Shown: positions 8,671 through 17,120, counted from the stretch's first letter. The stretch is DNA of 64,000 nt from Salinihabitans flavidus (GCF_900110425.1 NZ_FODS01000012.1:44732-108731), one strand, 5' to 3'. A program made the numbers and translations. Notes: generated by a model from the letters alone, not told the origin.

Positions 8671-8829
8671 TCAGTCCCTTTTTCCCGAAGAGGTCACAAA
8701 GTCATATCCGGCCAGAAGGGCCGTGAAGATCACCACCACCCAAAGATCGACCGCCCCGATCTCCGAGGCGAGGATATAAAGAAAGACGCCCAGAATCACG
8801 AAGGCGAAGAGGGCAAGTAACCTGTTCAT
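8671..8829 (-). CDS. Small membrane protein (52 aa), unknown function
   Basis: A short gene reading MNRLLALFAFVILGVFLYI followed by about 33 more residues and a TGA at 8671-8673. It has two hydrophobic helices (residues about 4-21 and 28-42) and a hydrophilic C terminus ending SSGKRD. It is tightly packed between the amidase gene (15 bp upstream) and the dehydrogenase gene (3 bp downstream) on the same strand, with AAGGTCAGT-like sequence ahead of the ATG. Packing and two clean transmembrane segments argue that it is real. I do not recognise a family, and its role in the operon is unknown. Confidence 0.65.
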   Translation of the reverse strand: MNRLLALFAFVILGVFLYILASEIGAVDLWVVVIFTALLAGYDFVTSSGKRD

Positions 8830-8844
8830 TTGACTGACCTTTCG

Positions 8845-10191
8845 TCAGGCGCCGGCCTCGTCGAGCCAGCGGGTGAACCAATGGGCATTGCGCAAGAGCC
8901 GCGCATCCTGCCCGCGCGCGCCGACGAGTTGCAGGCCCATCGGCAGGCCGTTTTCGGCGGTGAAGGCCGGGATCGTGACCGCCGGCGTACCCAATAGCGT
9001 CCACACCCCGTTGAAAATGGAATCCCCGGTGAACTCAAGCCCCTCGGTCGCGGGGCCGGGCGCGGCGGGGCACAAGATGGCATCGCATCGCTCAAGCACC
9101 TCTTCCAGCCCGGCATAAAGCACATCCGGCCAGTCCAGCGCGGCAAGATAATCCCGCGCGACAATCCCCGCCCCCGTCTCAAGCGCCTCTCGCGTGCGCG
9201 GGCCCAGCCGGTCCATGCCATCGCGGGCATAGCGATAATAGTAGCGCGCCATCTCCGCGAAATTGATTCGCGCCCGCACCTCCGCCGCCTGATCGAAGGC
9301 GGAGGGCAATTCAGCCTCGAACACCTGATCTCCAAGCGCCCCGGCCAACTCGGCAAAGGCGGCATGAAGCTGCGGGTCCGCGTCTTTCCAGCCCGGCGGT
9401 TTGATCAATGCGAAGGTCGGCGTAATCGGAGGCTCATTGCGCGCAACCTCAAGAAGATGGGGGGCGGGCCTTGGCGCCGTGGCCTTGTCCGCCGGATCGA
9501 ACCCGAACAGCGTATCGGCGATCAGCGCCGCGTCCAGCGGCGTGCGCGCGAAGACGCCGAGCGTGTCGAGCGTGGGCGATTGCATCAGGACACCGCGTCG
9601 CGGAATGGCTCCGAAGCTCGCCTTGAACCCCGTCACCCCGCAGAACGACGCCGGACGGATCACAGACCCCCCGGTCTGCGTTCCTATCGCCAGCGGCACC
9701 TGACCGTCCGCCACTGCGGCGGCGGAGCCCGAGGACGACCCGCCCGGCGTATGCGCCGGATCATGCGGGTTGCGTGTCTCACCGGCCTGCATGAACGCAA
9801 GCTCTGTCGTGACGGTCTTGCCCAGGATGACGGCACCGGCCTGCTTGAGCCGCCCGACAACAAAGGCGTCCTCAACCGGCACCCGCCCCTTGTCGATCGG
9901 GCACCCGTTCTCTGTCGGGATTCCGGCGGTGTCTATGATGTCCTTGAGACCGACCGGCATTCCGTGAAGCGGGCCGATCGGCCGTCCGGACTTGCGGTAT
10001 GTATCAAGGCGCCGCGCCTGATCGCGCGCGAACTCCGGGTCGATCCATGCCCACGCGCGCACGGCCTCGTCCCGTTCGGCAATACGATCAAGGCAGGCGT
10101 CGGTCAGATCGATGGCAGAGATCGCCCCCGTCGCCAGCCCGTCGCGAAGTGTCAGCGCATCCAGCGCGATAAGGTCGGACTTAGTTCCCAT
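8845..10191 (-). CDS. Amidase (amidase-signature family)
   Basis: 448 residues. Amidase-signature landmarks are clear: the catalytic Lys in GLKDIIDTAGIPTENG, and the Gly/Ser-rich stretch GGSSSGSAAAVADGQVPLAI followed by GTQTGGSVIRPASFCGVTGFK, carrying the cis-Ser and nucleophilic Ser of the Ser-cisSer-Lys triad. The family includes GatA, but no gatB/gatC lie nearby, so this is more likely a catabolic amidase. Its start overlaps the 3' end of the TRAP large permease gene by 11 bp, so they share a transcript. This links amide hydrolysis to the TRAP-imported substrate. Confidence 0.88.
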   Translation of the reverse strand: MGTKSDLIALDALTLRDGLATGAISAIDLTDACLDRIAERDEAVRAWAWIDPEFARDQARRLDTYRKSGRPIGPLHGMPVGLKDIIDTAGIPTENGCPIDKGRVPVEDAFVVGRLKQAGAVILGKTVTTELAFMQAGETRNPHDPAHTPGGSSSGSAAAVADGQVPLAIGTQTGGSVIRPASFCGVTGFKASFGAIPRRGVLMQSPTLDTLGVFARTPLDAALIADTLFGFDPADKATAPRPAPHLLEVARNEPPITPTFALIKPPGWKDADPQLHAAFAELAGALGDQVFEAELPSAFDQAAEVRARINFAEMARYYYRYARDGMDRLGPRTREALETGAGIVARDYLAALDWPDVLYAGLEEVLERCDAILCPAAPGPATEGLEFTGDSIFNGVWTLLGTPAVTIPAFTAENGLPMGLQLVGARGQDARLLRNAHWFTRWLDEAGA

Positions 10192-11599
10192 ACATCAACT
10201 CCGGCAGGTAGAACACGATCTGCGGAAAGGAGTACATCAGGACCATCGACACGAGAACGCAGAACAGGAACGGCATCACCCCCGCGAAGATCTGCGTCAG
10301 CTTGATCTCGGGCGGCGCGATCCCCTTGAGATAATAGGCCGACATGGCCATTGGCGGGGTCAGAAAGCTGGTTTGCAGGTTCAGTGCCACCAGAATTCCG
10401 AAGAACAGCGGATCGACATTGAAGAACTGCAAGAGAGGCAGGAAAATCGGCACGAAGATGATGATGATTTCCGACCATTCCAGCGGCCAGCCAAGCCCGA
10501 AGATGATAAGCTGCGCAAGGATCAGGAACATAAGCGGCGTCAGGTTCAGGCCTTGCACGAACTCGGAAATCAGGTGCTCCCCGCCGAGATAGGAGAACAC
10601 CGCCGAGAACACGTAGGAGCCGACAAACAGCCAGCAGACCATCGCCGTTGTGCGCACCGTGAGATAGACGCTTTCGCGCAGCCTCTGCCATGTCATCGCG
10701 CGGTAGATGAAGGCCAGGAATATCCCGCCAAGCGCCCCGATGGAGGCCGCCTCCGTCGGCGTCGCAAGACCGAACAGGATCGAGCCGAGCACCGCAAAAA
10801 TCAGGAAGGCCAGCGGCAGGAATGAGGTCAGGATCATCACCAGAAGCTTGATGAAGGGAACGTCCGGCACCTCTTCCTTCGTGGGGCGCGGGGCGACCGA
10901 GGGTTGCAGGACCGACCGGCCGATCACATAGACGAGGTAAAGGCCCACCAGTGTCAGCCCGGGAAAAAGGGCCGCCGCGTACAGGCGCACGATCGACACG
11001 TTCGAGGCAGCGGCATAGACGATGAGCATGATCGAGGGCGGAATGAGAATGCCCAGCGTGCCGCCCGCGCAGATGATACCGCTCGCAAAGGATGGGTTAT
11101 ACCGCGCCTTGAGCATCGCCGGCAGCGCAAGTAGCCCCATCAGCGTCACCACCGCCCCCACGATGCCTGTCGCCGTGGCGAAAAGCGCGCAGGTGATCAG
11201 CGCCGCAACACCCATCGATCCGGGCATGTTCTTGGAGGCGACATTCAACGTGGTAAACAGCCGGTCAACGATGTTGGCGCGCTCCACGATATACCCCATG
11301 AACAGGAACAGGGGTACGGCGGTCAGAACCTCGTTCGACATCACCGTGAACGTCTGGTTCACGAACAGGTCGAATATTCGGTTGTTCAACAAACCTTCAA
11401 GCCAGAGCGAGGTCTGGTCCCACCAACTGGCATCCTCTGCCAGCCGGTCGTATTCGCGCCACATGCGACGCTCATTGAAATAGGCGTAGTAGCCAAAACC
11501 TATGCCCATGGCCATCAGTGTGAAGGCAATCGGGAAACCCAGAAAGACAAAGGCAATGAACAACCCCAGCATCATCAGGGCGATTTGGGGATCGGTCAT
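10181..11599 (-). CDS. dctM: TRAP transporter large permease subunit (DctM/FcbT3 type)
   Basis: 472 residues and highly hydrophobic, with conserved DctM-like blocks such as AVPLFLFMGYIVERA, GTLGILIPPSIMLIVYA and LNLQTSFLTPPMAMSAYYLKG. It carries a hydrophilic insert near residues 40-75 (WREYDRLAEDASWWDQTS), seen in the mannitol/chloroaromatic (FcbT3) TRAP subgroup. It forms the Na+-driven translocation pathway with the small subunit. ATG at 11599 overlaps the TGA of dctQ by 4 bp. Confidence 0.92.
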   Translation of the reverse strand: MTDPQIALMMLGLFIAFVFLGFPIAFTLMAMGIGFGYYAYFNERRMWREYDRLAEDASWWDQTSLWLEGLLNNRIFDLFVNQTFTVMSNEVLTAVPLFLFMGYIVERANIVDRLFTTLNVASKNMPGSMGVAALITCALFATATGIVGAVVTLMGLLALPAMLKARYNPSFASGIICAGGTLGILIPPSIMLIVYAAASNVSIVRLYAAALFPGLTLVGLYLVYVIGRSVLQPSVAPRPTKEEVPDVPFIKLLVMILTSFLPLAFLIFAVLGSILFGLATPTEAASIGALGGIFLAFIYRAMTWQRLRESVYLTVRTTAMVCWLFVGSYVFSAVFSYLGGEHLISEFVQGLNLTPLMFLILAQLIIFGLGWPLEWSEIIIIFVPIFLPLLQFFNVDPLFFGILVALNLQTSFLTPPMAMSAYYLKGIAPPEIKLTQIFAGVMPFLFCVLVSMVLMYSFPQIVFYLPELMYGN

Positions 11600-12180
11600 G
11601 GATGCGCGTCCTTCTCGGCCTTGTTCGCCTTTTGCAGCAGGAGGTCTTCGGTCTCGAAGACATCTTCATCGGCGATCAGCCACTCGTTGGTGCGGATCGC
11701 GAGAATGCAGCGGCACACCTGCGCGATCCCCTGAATGAACAGCAGAAGACCCGCCGCGACGATCACCGTCTTGAACTGGTATATCGGCACACCTGCGGGG
11801 CTGTTCACCGAAACCTCGCCATAACCCCAGGACCGCGCGGCATATTTCCACCCGGCCAGGACCAGTGCCACAACACCGGGAAAGAAGAACAGGAAATACA
11901 GCACCAGATCCAGCTTGGCCTGAGTCCTCGGCTGCCACAGGCGATAGAGGAAATCGCCACGCACATGACCGCCCCGCGACAGGGTATAGGCGCCCCCCAT
12001 CATGAAAAGCGAGCCATACATGATGAACGACACATCAAGCGCCCATGCTGTCGGATTGTTCATGACATAGCGCACGAAGACCTCGTATCCCGTGCCTACC
12101 GCCATCATGATGATCAGCCAGGCGAATGCCTTGCCGAACCAGGCCGACAGACTGTCGACGAAACGGATGAACCGTATCAC
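11596..12180 (-). CDS. dctQ: TRAP transporter small permease subunit (DctQ)
   Basis: About 194 residues with four hydrophobic segments, including the DctQ-like FAWLIIMMAVGTGYEVFVRY and MYGSLFMMGGAYTLSRGGHV followed by RGDFLY. I place the start at GTG 12178-12180 because AAAGGAGGGGG (12185-12195 on the minus strand) sits at the right distance. A longer reading would start inside that ribosome-binding site. The gene is coupled to dctM by a 4-bp overlap and follows dctP after 78 bp containing a strong hairpin. Confidence 0.88.
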   Translation of the reverse strand: MIRFIRFVDSLSAWFGKAFAWLIIMMAVGTGYEVFVRYVMNNPTAWALDVSFIMYGSLFMMGGAYTLSRGGHVRGDFLYRLWQPRTQAKLDLVLYFLFFFPGVVALVLAGWKYAARSWGYGEVSVNSPAGVPIYQFKTVIVAAGLLLFIQGIAQVCRCILAIRTNEWLIADEDVFETEDLLLQKANKAEKDAHP

Positions 12181-12206
12181 GCTTCCCCCTCCTTTGCGTG
12201 GCAAGC

Positions 12207-12233
12207 GGCCCCGGCGCAAATAACGCCGGGGCC
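12207..12233 (-). promoter_or_regulatory. Intercistronic stem-loop between dctP and dctQ
   Basis: A perfect 10-bp inverted repeat, GGCCCCGGCG (12207-12216) and CGCCGGGGCC (12224-12233), with loop CAAATAA and no following T-run. Its place directly after the binding-protein gene suggests mRNA stabilisation or partial attenuation, making more DctP than DctQ/DctM. This arrangement is common in binding-protein operons. Confidence 0.6.
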
Positions 12234-12258
12234 CGTATCAGTCCGGTATTCCGCGGTC

Positions 12259-13386
12259 TCAGAGGTCCAGACGACCGGGGAAATAGTGCTCATAGGCCAG
12301 CGTATAGTCCGGCGCGTTCATGATCTCATAGTAGGTGACCTGCTCCACCCACTCGCGCTGACTGTCGAGGCACTTCTTCATGAACGGATCGGCTTCAAGC
12401 TCGGGGATCAACTCATCCCATGCCTCAAGCTGTGCGGCCAGAATCTCCTCGGAGGTGCGGTGAACCGTCACGCCAGCCTCTTCCTTCAACCACTTCAGGT
12501 CTGCGGAATAGCGGCGCATCGCCTTCGCCGTGTTGGCCGTGGAGGCCGCTTCGACGCCATATTTCAGAATGGCGCGAAGATCCGGGTCAAGATCCTCCAT
12601 CGTGAACTTGCTGAACAGGAACTCGAAGCTTTCCGACGCCTGGTGATAGGATGACAGGTAGTAGTTCTTGGCCACGTCGTGCGCGCCAAAGTCCTTGTCC
12701 GACGACGGGTTGTTGAACTCGAAGGCGTCGATCACGCCGCGCTCCATGGCGGGCACGATTTCACCGCCCGGAAGCTGCGCCACCGACATGCCCATCGACT
12801 GCAACAGATCGGCCGCCAGACCCACGGTGCGGTATTTGAAGCCCTGAAGGTCTTCGGGCGTGTTGACCTCCTCCTTGAACCAGCCGAAGGGCTGCGCGAA
12901 CATCGGAAAGCCCATGTAGCCATCGACGTCCAGCCCCATGATGTCCTGCGTCAGCTCGTCATAGAGAGCCTTGCCGCCGCCTTCGTAGAACCAGCTCAGC
13001 ATCGTGGTGGCCGAGCCGCCGAAGACCGGGCCGGTCCCGAAGAGCGAAGCGGCCTTGTTCTTGCCATACCAGTAGACGGGAACCGAATGGGCCGCATCCA
13101 GAACGCCGTCGTTCACCGCGTCCAGAACCTGGAAGGCACCGACAACGGCACCTGCGGGCAGAACGTCGATCTTCAGGCGTCCACCCGACATCTCTTCGAC
13201 CCGGTCGGCATAGTCTTGAGCGAACTCCTGCCAGATGTTGCCCGCCCCCCAGGACGTCTGCATCTTTAGGACGATCGGCGATTGCGCCAATACGGCCGGT
13301 GCGGCCAGTGTTCCGGCTGCGGCCCCCCCGGCGAGCGCGGAGCGCCTCAGGAACGAACGGCGGTTGATCTTTGCTTTGTCAGTCAT
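12259..13386 (-). CDS. dctP: TRAP transporter substrate-binding protein (DctP; mannitol/chloroaromatic-type family)
   Basis: 375 residues. The N terminus is a twin-arginine export signal (NRRSFLRRSALAGGAAAGTL, then AAPAVLAQ), placing it in the periplasm. The body matches the FcbT1/TakP-like TRAP receptors: MQTSWGAGNIWQEFAQDYAD near the start, FKYRTVGLAADLLQSMG, and VIDAFEFNNPSSDKDFG. The family binds carboxylates, including 2-oxoacids; the ligand here is not resolved. Start at ATG 13386 is set by GGGAGGAAACC just upstream; a longer frame would place the Tat motif too far inside. It is the first transporter gene after a possible operator. Confidence 0.88.
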   Translation of the reverse strand: MTDKAKINRRSFLRRSALAGGAAAGTLAAPAVLAQSPIVLKMQTSWGAGNIWQEFAQDYADRVEEMSGGRLKIDVLPAGAVVGAFQVLDAVNDGVLDAAHSVPVYWYGKNKAASLFGTGPVFGGSATTMLSWFYEGGGKALYDELTQDIMGLDVDGYMGFPMFAQPFGWFKEEVNTPEDLQGFKYRTVGLAADLLQSMGMSVAQLPGGEIVPAMERGVIDAFEFNNPSSDKDFGAHDVAKNYYLSSYHQASESFEFLFSKFTMEDLDPDLRAILKYGVEAASTANTAKAMRRYSADLKWLKEEAGVTVHRTSEEILAAQLEAWDELIPELEADPFMKKCLDSQREWVEQVTYYEIMNAPDYTLAYEHYFPGRLDL

Positions 13387-13475
13387 GGTTTCCTCCCAAT
13401 GCGCCACTTCAGGGTTTCGGATCGGCACCGGCTTCTTGTGCACATGTCGAAGCGTAGGGCCTCCAGTCGGCGCTG

Positions 13476-13501
13476 TGGTAACCTTAAATTACCAATTTTG
13501 G
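13476..13501. promoter_or_regulatory. Palindromic operator-like site upstream of the TRAP operon
   Basis: The inverted repeat TGGTAA (13476-13481) and TTACCA (13489-13494) with a 7-bp spacer is followed by CCAATTTTGG (13492-13501). It lies about 90 bp upstream of the dctP start codon in an otherwise gene-free 290-bp stretch (13387-13677). The TGGT...ACCA half-sites resemble those of GntR-type regulators of catabolic genes. No regulator gene lies in the cluster, so the binding protein is unknown. Confidence 0.4.
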
Positions 13502-13677
13502 ATTGCAAGGTCTTTGCGAAGGATTAAATGCCGGTTTCTGAATGGGACTCGGGGAACGGAAGTGTCGTCGGGCGATCAGTCTGACGTGAAGGGATTCACT
13601 GCCGCCTCTCAACGCGTTTCAACAGCGCTCAGAGATTGGCGCACTGCACTACCCGCCCGATTGGTTCGGAAACCGGA

Positions 13678-14871
13678 TCAGGGCGCCCGATCTTCGGCCT
13701 CGTTCACACGCTCCAGAACAGCCATGAAAATGCGTGATCCCACCTCTATCAACTCATCGGGAAAATCATAATCGGGATTATGAAGCGCGGGTCTGCCCTC
13801 TCCCGCGCCGAGCAGGAAGATAGCCAGATGCGGCCCGTCCCCAAATCGCCCGAAATCCTCGGACGCGCGCAGGGGAAGCAGACCGGCATCATGGCCAAGG
13901 TCCAGTTCGTCAAGCGCGTCGGTCACGATCCGAACGGCCTTGGCATCATTGGCCGTGGTCGCGAAGACATCGTGATAACCGATCTCCACCGTCAGCCCGT
14001 CACTCGCGGCGGCGCGCTGCACCGCCGCCTCGGCCCGGTCCACCAGATCGCTCATCCGCGCATCGGTCAGCGTCCGCAACGTCACGAAAAGTTCCGCCCG
14101 CCCCGGCGCGACACCGAAAGCGGGTTCGCCCAGCCGCGCATGACAGACCGTGGCGAGGGTGAAATCCGGGTCAGTGCCCGGCGCCCCATGCGACAGGCCG
14201 GTCAATTCCGGCATCAACCGACCCAATGCCCGCATCGGGGACAGTCCGGTTTCCGGCTGCGAGGCATGCGCCGTCCGCCCCGACAGAACGACGCGCATCC
14301 CGCGCGAGGCACAGCAGGCCGCACCCTCGGCAATCGCCACATGCCCGAGCGGCAGCCCCGGCGCGTTATGAAGGGCAAAGGCGTAGTCCGGCTTCAACTC
14401 TCCAAACCTTGGGTCGGCCACCACCCGCGCGGCGCCGCTCCCGTCCTCTTCCGCCGGTTGAAACATGAGCACCACCGACCCGCGTTCGGGGCGTTTACGC
14501 CCCAGAAGGCGTGCCACCCCCGCGAGCGTTGCCATATGCCCGTCGTGACCACAAAGGTGCGCCTTGCCCGGCACCAGCGACAGGTAAGGCGGGGTGCCGG
14601 TTTCCTCGATCGGCAGGGCGTCAAGCTCGGCCCGAAGAAGCACGCGGGGGCCGGGCACCCCGCTGTCATACACCGCCGCCACACCATGACCGCCAAGCCC
14701 GGTCACGATCCGGTCGGGGTAGGTTGGGCGCAGCATCTCCTGCACCCGTTCGGCGGTCACATGCTCTTCGCCCGACAGTTCCGGATGCCGATGCAGTTCG
14801 TGGCGCCAGCTGGTCAGATCGACGATATCGGCGTTGCTCAACCGAGGGCGACCGGGGGTGGAACGGGTCAT
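13678..14871 (-). CDS. M20-family amidohydrolase (hippurate hydrolase / N-acyl amino acid hydrolase type)
   Basis: 397 residues. Metal-site motifs of the M20D group are visible: HRHPELSGEE, ELDALPIEETG, LCGHDGHMATLAG, FQPAEEDGSGA, FALHNAPGLPLG and the C-terminal LRASEDFGRF. This family hydrolyses N-acyl amino acids, hippurate or similar amides. Start at ATG 14871 follows AGGAGA; a longer frame would add 33 residues lacking homology signs. It lies upstream of the TRAP transporter on the same strand but 290 bp away with an operator-like palindrome between, so it may be co-regulated rather than co-transcribed. It diverges from the methyltransferase operon. Confidence 0.87.
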   Translation of the reverse strand: MTRSTPGRPRLSNADIVDLTSWRHELHRHPELSGEEHVTAERVQEMLRPTYPDRIVTGLGGHGVAAVYDSGVPGPRVLLRAELDALPIEETGTPPYLSLVPGKAHLCGHDGHMATLAGVARLLGRKRPERGSVVLMFQPAEEDGSGAARVVADPRFGELKPDYAFALHNAPGLPLGHVAIAEGAACCASRGMRVVLSGRTAHASQPETGLSPMRALGRLMPELTGLSHGAPGTDPDFTLATVCHARLGEPAFGVAPGRAELFVTLRTLTDARMSDLVDRAEAAVQRAAASDGLTVEIGYHDVFATTANDAKAVRIVTDALDELDLGHDAGLLPLRASEDFGRFGDGPHLAIFLLGAGEGRPALHNPDYDFPDELIEVGSRIFMAVLERVNEAEDRAP

Positions 14872-15094
14872 GCGATCTCCTGCTGTGGTCCAGTCGTCCC
14901 GGCCTGCCGAGTGCCCCCGAAGACGACGATCACAGCATTCCGCAATGCGCCGACGACTGCAAGCCATCACGTTCCAGAGGAATCGCGAACGGCGCCTGCC
15001 CGCATTGAAATCCGCCCCGGAAACGCGGATAACGCACGCTCAATGCGCCGCTGACACGAAAGGCGGGCACGACAGCAAGGTCAGGGCCGATCAC

Positions 15095-15820
15095 ATGAGC
15101 CGACTATTCGAAGAGCTTGACTATTGCCCGACTCCGATTGGCGCGCTGAGCCTGCGGCGACGCCGGGAGCTCAAACTCGGCGTCGATGTCTACGAGATCA
15201 TGCTCGGTCAGGAATTTCTCATGACGAGCCTGTTCACCGACTCCGAGGTCGCGCTTGCCCGGCTGGCGATCGCGGCGCATGGCGGCGAGGCACTGGATTT
15301 CGTGGTGGGCGGGCTTGGCCTTGGCTACACGGCGAAAGAGGTTCTTGCCCATGACAGCGTGTCCGATCTTGTGGTAGTGGACTACCTTGCGCCGGTGATC
15401 GAATGGCATGAGGCCGGCATCCTGCCGATGGGCACGGAGTTGGCGGACGATCCCCGCTGCCGTCTGGTGCAGGGGGACTTCTTCGACATGGCGGCGCGGC
15501 CGGCGGGATTCGATCCCGACACGCCGGGGCGCAGGTTCGACGCGATCCTTGTCGATATAGATCATTCGCCCGACGCGCTTCTCGATGAGCGCAGCGACAG
15601 TTTCTATCAGCCCGGCGGCCTGCGCTCTGTCTTGCGGCATCTGAAACCCGGCGGAATCTTCGGCCTGTGGTCGAACGAAAAGACGGACGCGCGGTTTCTG
15701 ATCCGTCTGGAACAGGTGTTCCCCCACGCATGGGCGGAACCGGTGACGTTTCACAACCCGCTCACGGATCGCCCGTTCACGCAGACGGTCTATCTTGCGC
15801 GGGCCGCGACCGCCCAATGA
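15095..15820 (+). CDS. Spermidine synthase-like SAM-fold protein
   Basis: 241 residues with a class I SAM/aminopropyltransferase fold: VVGGLGLGYTAKEVLAHDSV (nucleotide loop), LVVVDYLAPVIEW (acidic residue after strand 2), CRLVQGDFFDMAA and FDAILVDIDHSPDALL, then LKPGGIFGLWSNEK. These match the SpeE-like family often labelled spermidine synthase-like. The polyamine-binding residues are not convincingly present, so methyltransferase or other activity is equally possible. The start ATG at 15095 is chosen by homology; upstream codons give no recognisable sequence. It is the first of three genes joined by ATGA overlaps. Confidence 0.75.
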   Translation: MSRLFEELDYCPTPIGALSLRRRRELKLGVDVYEIMLGQEFLMTSLFTDSEVALARLAIAAHGGEALDFVVGGLGLGYTAKEVLAHDSVSDLVVVDYLAPVIEWHEAGILPMGTELADDPRCRLVQGDFFDMAARPAGFDPDTPGRRFDAILVDIDHSPDALLDERSDSFYQPGGLRSVLRHLKPGGIFGLWSNEKTDARFLIRLEQVFPHAWAEPVTFHNPLTDRPFTQTVYLARAATAQ

Positions 15821-16506
15821 CCACATCCGTCACCGCGCAAGGGGCGGTTTCTCCACCCTGCCCGGTTTGTGGCCGGGACGAGACTGCGTCTTTCGCGTCC
15901 GTCGATGGCCGCGACTACTGGCGCTGTCCCGGCTGCGCGGCGCGGTTCCTCGACCCGCGCCAACATCCCGCACGCGCAGAGGAATATGCGGCCTACCTTA
16001 CCCACGATAACGATCCCCACGATCCGCGTTATCGCCGGTTCCTGTCGAAGCTGGCCGATCCGCTTCTGGATCGCCTCCCCCACCATGCAAGGGGCCTTGA
16101 TTACGGGTGCGGGCCGGGGCCGGCACTGGCCGCGATGCTGCGGGAGGCGGGGCACGAGGTGGCGCTTTACGATCCGTTCTTCGCGCCTGACCCCGCGCCT
16201 TTGGCCGATACCTATGATTTCGTCACCTGCACCGAAACGGCAGAGCATTTTCATCGCCCGGCGGAGGAATTCACCCGCTTGCGCGACCTTGTGCGGCGCG
16301 GCGGCTGGCTCGCGCTGATGACCTGCTTTCAGACCGATGATGCCCGGTTCGCGGGCTGGCACTACCGCAAGGATCCGACCCATGTGGTGTTCTACCGCGA
16401 AGAGACCTTCCACCATCTGGCGCAGGCATGGGGCTGGACCTGCGAGGTGCCGGAAAAGGATGTCGCTCTGATGCGGCGCCCGGCCGCGCGGGACGCATCC
16501 GCATGA
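15817..16506 (+). CDS. Zinc-ribbon class I SAM-dependent methyltransferase
   Basis: 229 residues. The N terminus carries a four-cysteine zinc ribbon (C15-x2-C18 ... C37-x2-C40). The SAM domain follows, with LDYGCGPGPALAAMLREAG as motif I and TYDFVTCTETAEHFHRP as the acidic/post-I region, ending in a WHYRKDPTHVVFYREETF segment seen in methyltransferase-domain proteins of this type. The substrate is unknown; the ribbon could bind nucleic acid or protein. The ATG overlaps the preceding stop by 4 bp and its own stop overlaps the Hen1-like gene by 4 bp, so the three are co-expressed. Confidence 0.82.
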   Translation: MTTSVTAQGAVSPPCPVCGRDETASFASVDGRDYWRCPGCAARFLDPRQHPARAEEYAAYLTHDNDPHDPRYRRFLSKLADPLLDRLPHHARGLDYGCGPGPALAAMLREAGHEVALYDPFFAPDPAPLADTYDFVTCTETAEHFHRPAEEFTRLRDLVRRGGWLALMTCFQTDDARFAGWHYRKDPTHVVFYREETFHHLAQAWGWTCEVPEKDVALMRRPAARDASA

Positions 16507-17120
16507 CTAGCTGGCATCACGAAGAGCGGCTGCAAGCCGTTCACCGCGCGGTTCTCGACAGCGGCGCGGCGAGCGTGCTTGACCTTGGCTGCGGCGATGG
16601 CGATCTTTTCGTGCGTCTGGCGCAGGACCCCGGCATCACGCGGCTTGTCGGGATCGATTTGTGTTCCGACTCTCTCGACCGGCTTCGGCGCAGGCTTGAA
16701 AAAACCCCGGTGAAGGCGCAAGGGATTGATGTGCGCATCGCCTCCATGACCGAACACGCCCCGGATCTGGCGGGGTTTGATTGCGCGGTTCTGGTCGAGA
16801 CGATTGAGCACATCGACCCCGACCGCCTGTCGCAACTCGAACGCGCGATCTTTCACGGTATGCGCCCGGCAACCGTGATCATCACCACCCCAAATGCAGA
16901 GTTCAACCCGCTGCTTGGCGTTCCGGCCCATCGCTTCCGCCACCCCGATCACCGCTTCGAATGGCCGCGCGCCCGGTTCCGGGACTGGGGGCGCCGCGTG
17001 GCGCAAGGCGCGGGATACACCGTCGCCTTTCACGACATCGCGGGCTGTCACCCCGATCTGGGGGGCGCCAGCCAGATGGCCGTTTTCCAGGCTGCAAAGA
17101 CACGCGTATCGCGCCTGTGA
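16503..17120 (+). CDS. Stand-alone Hen1-like RNA 3'-terminal 2'-O-methyltransferase domain protein
   Basis: 205 residues. It has SAM motif I VLDLGCGDGDLFVRLAQ, and then the Hen1 metal-site signature: E99-T-I-E102-H103 in VETIEHIDPDRL and H150 in RHPDHRFEWPRARF, with the strand motif VIITTPNAEFN between. The ExxEH plus distant His (about 51 residues apart) is the divalent-cation site by which Hen1 methylates the 3'-terminal ribose 2'-OH of RNA. Bacterial Hen1 is normally about 450 residues with an N-terminal ligase-activating domain beside Pnkp; neither is present here. RNA as substrate is inferred from the motif set. It is the last gene of the three-gene operon. Confidence 0.72.
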   Translation: MTSWHHEERLQAVHRAVLDSGAASVLDLGCGDGDLFVRLAQDPGITRLVGIDLCSDSLDRLRRRLEKTPVKAQGIDVRIASMTEHAPDLAGFDCAVLVETIEHIDPDRLSQLERAIFHGMRPATVIITTPNAEFNPLLGVPAHRFRHPDHRFEWPRARFRDWGRRVAQGAGYTVAFHDIAGCHPDLGGASQMAVFQAAKTRVSRL

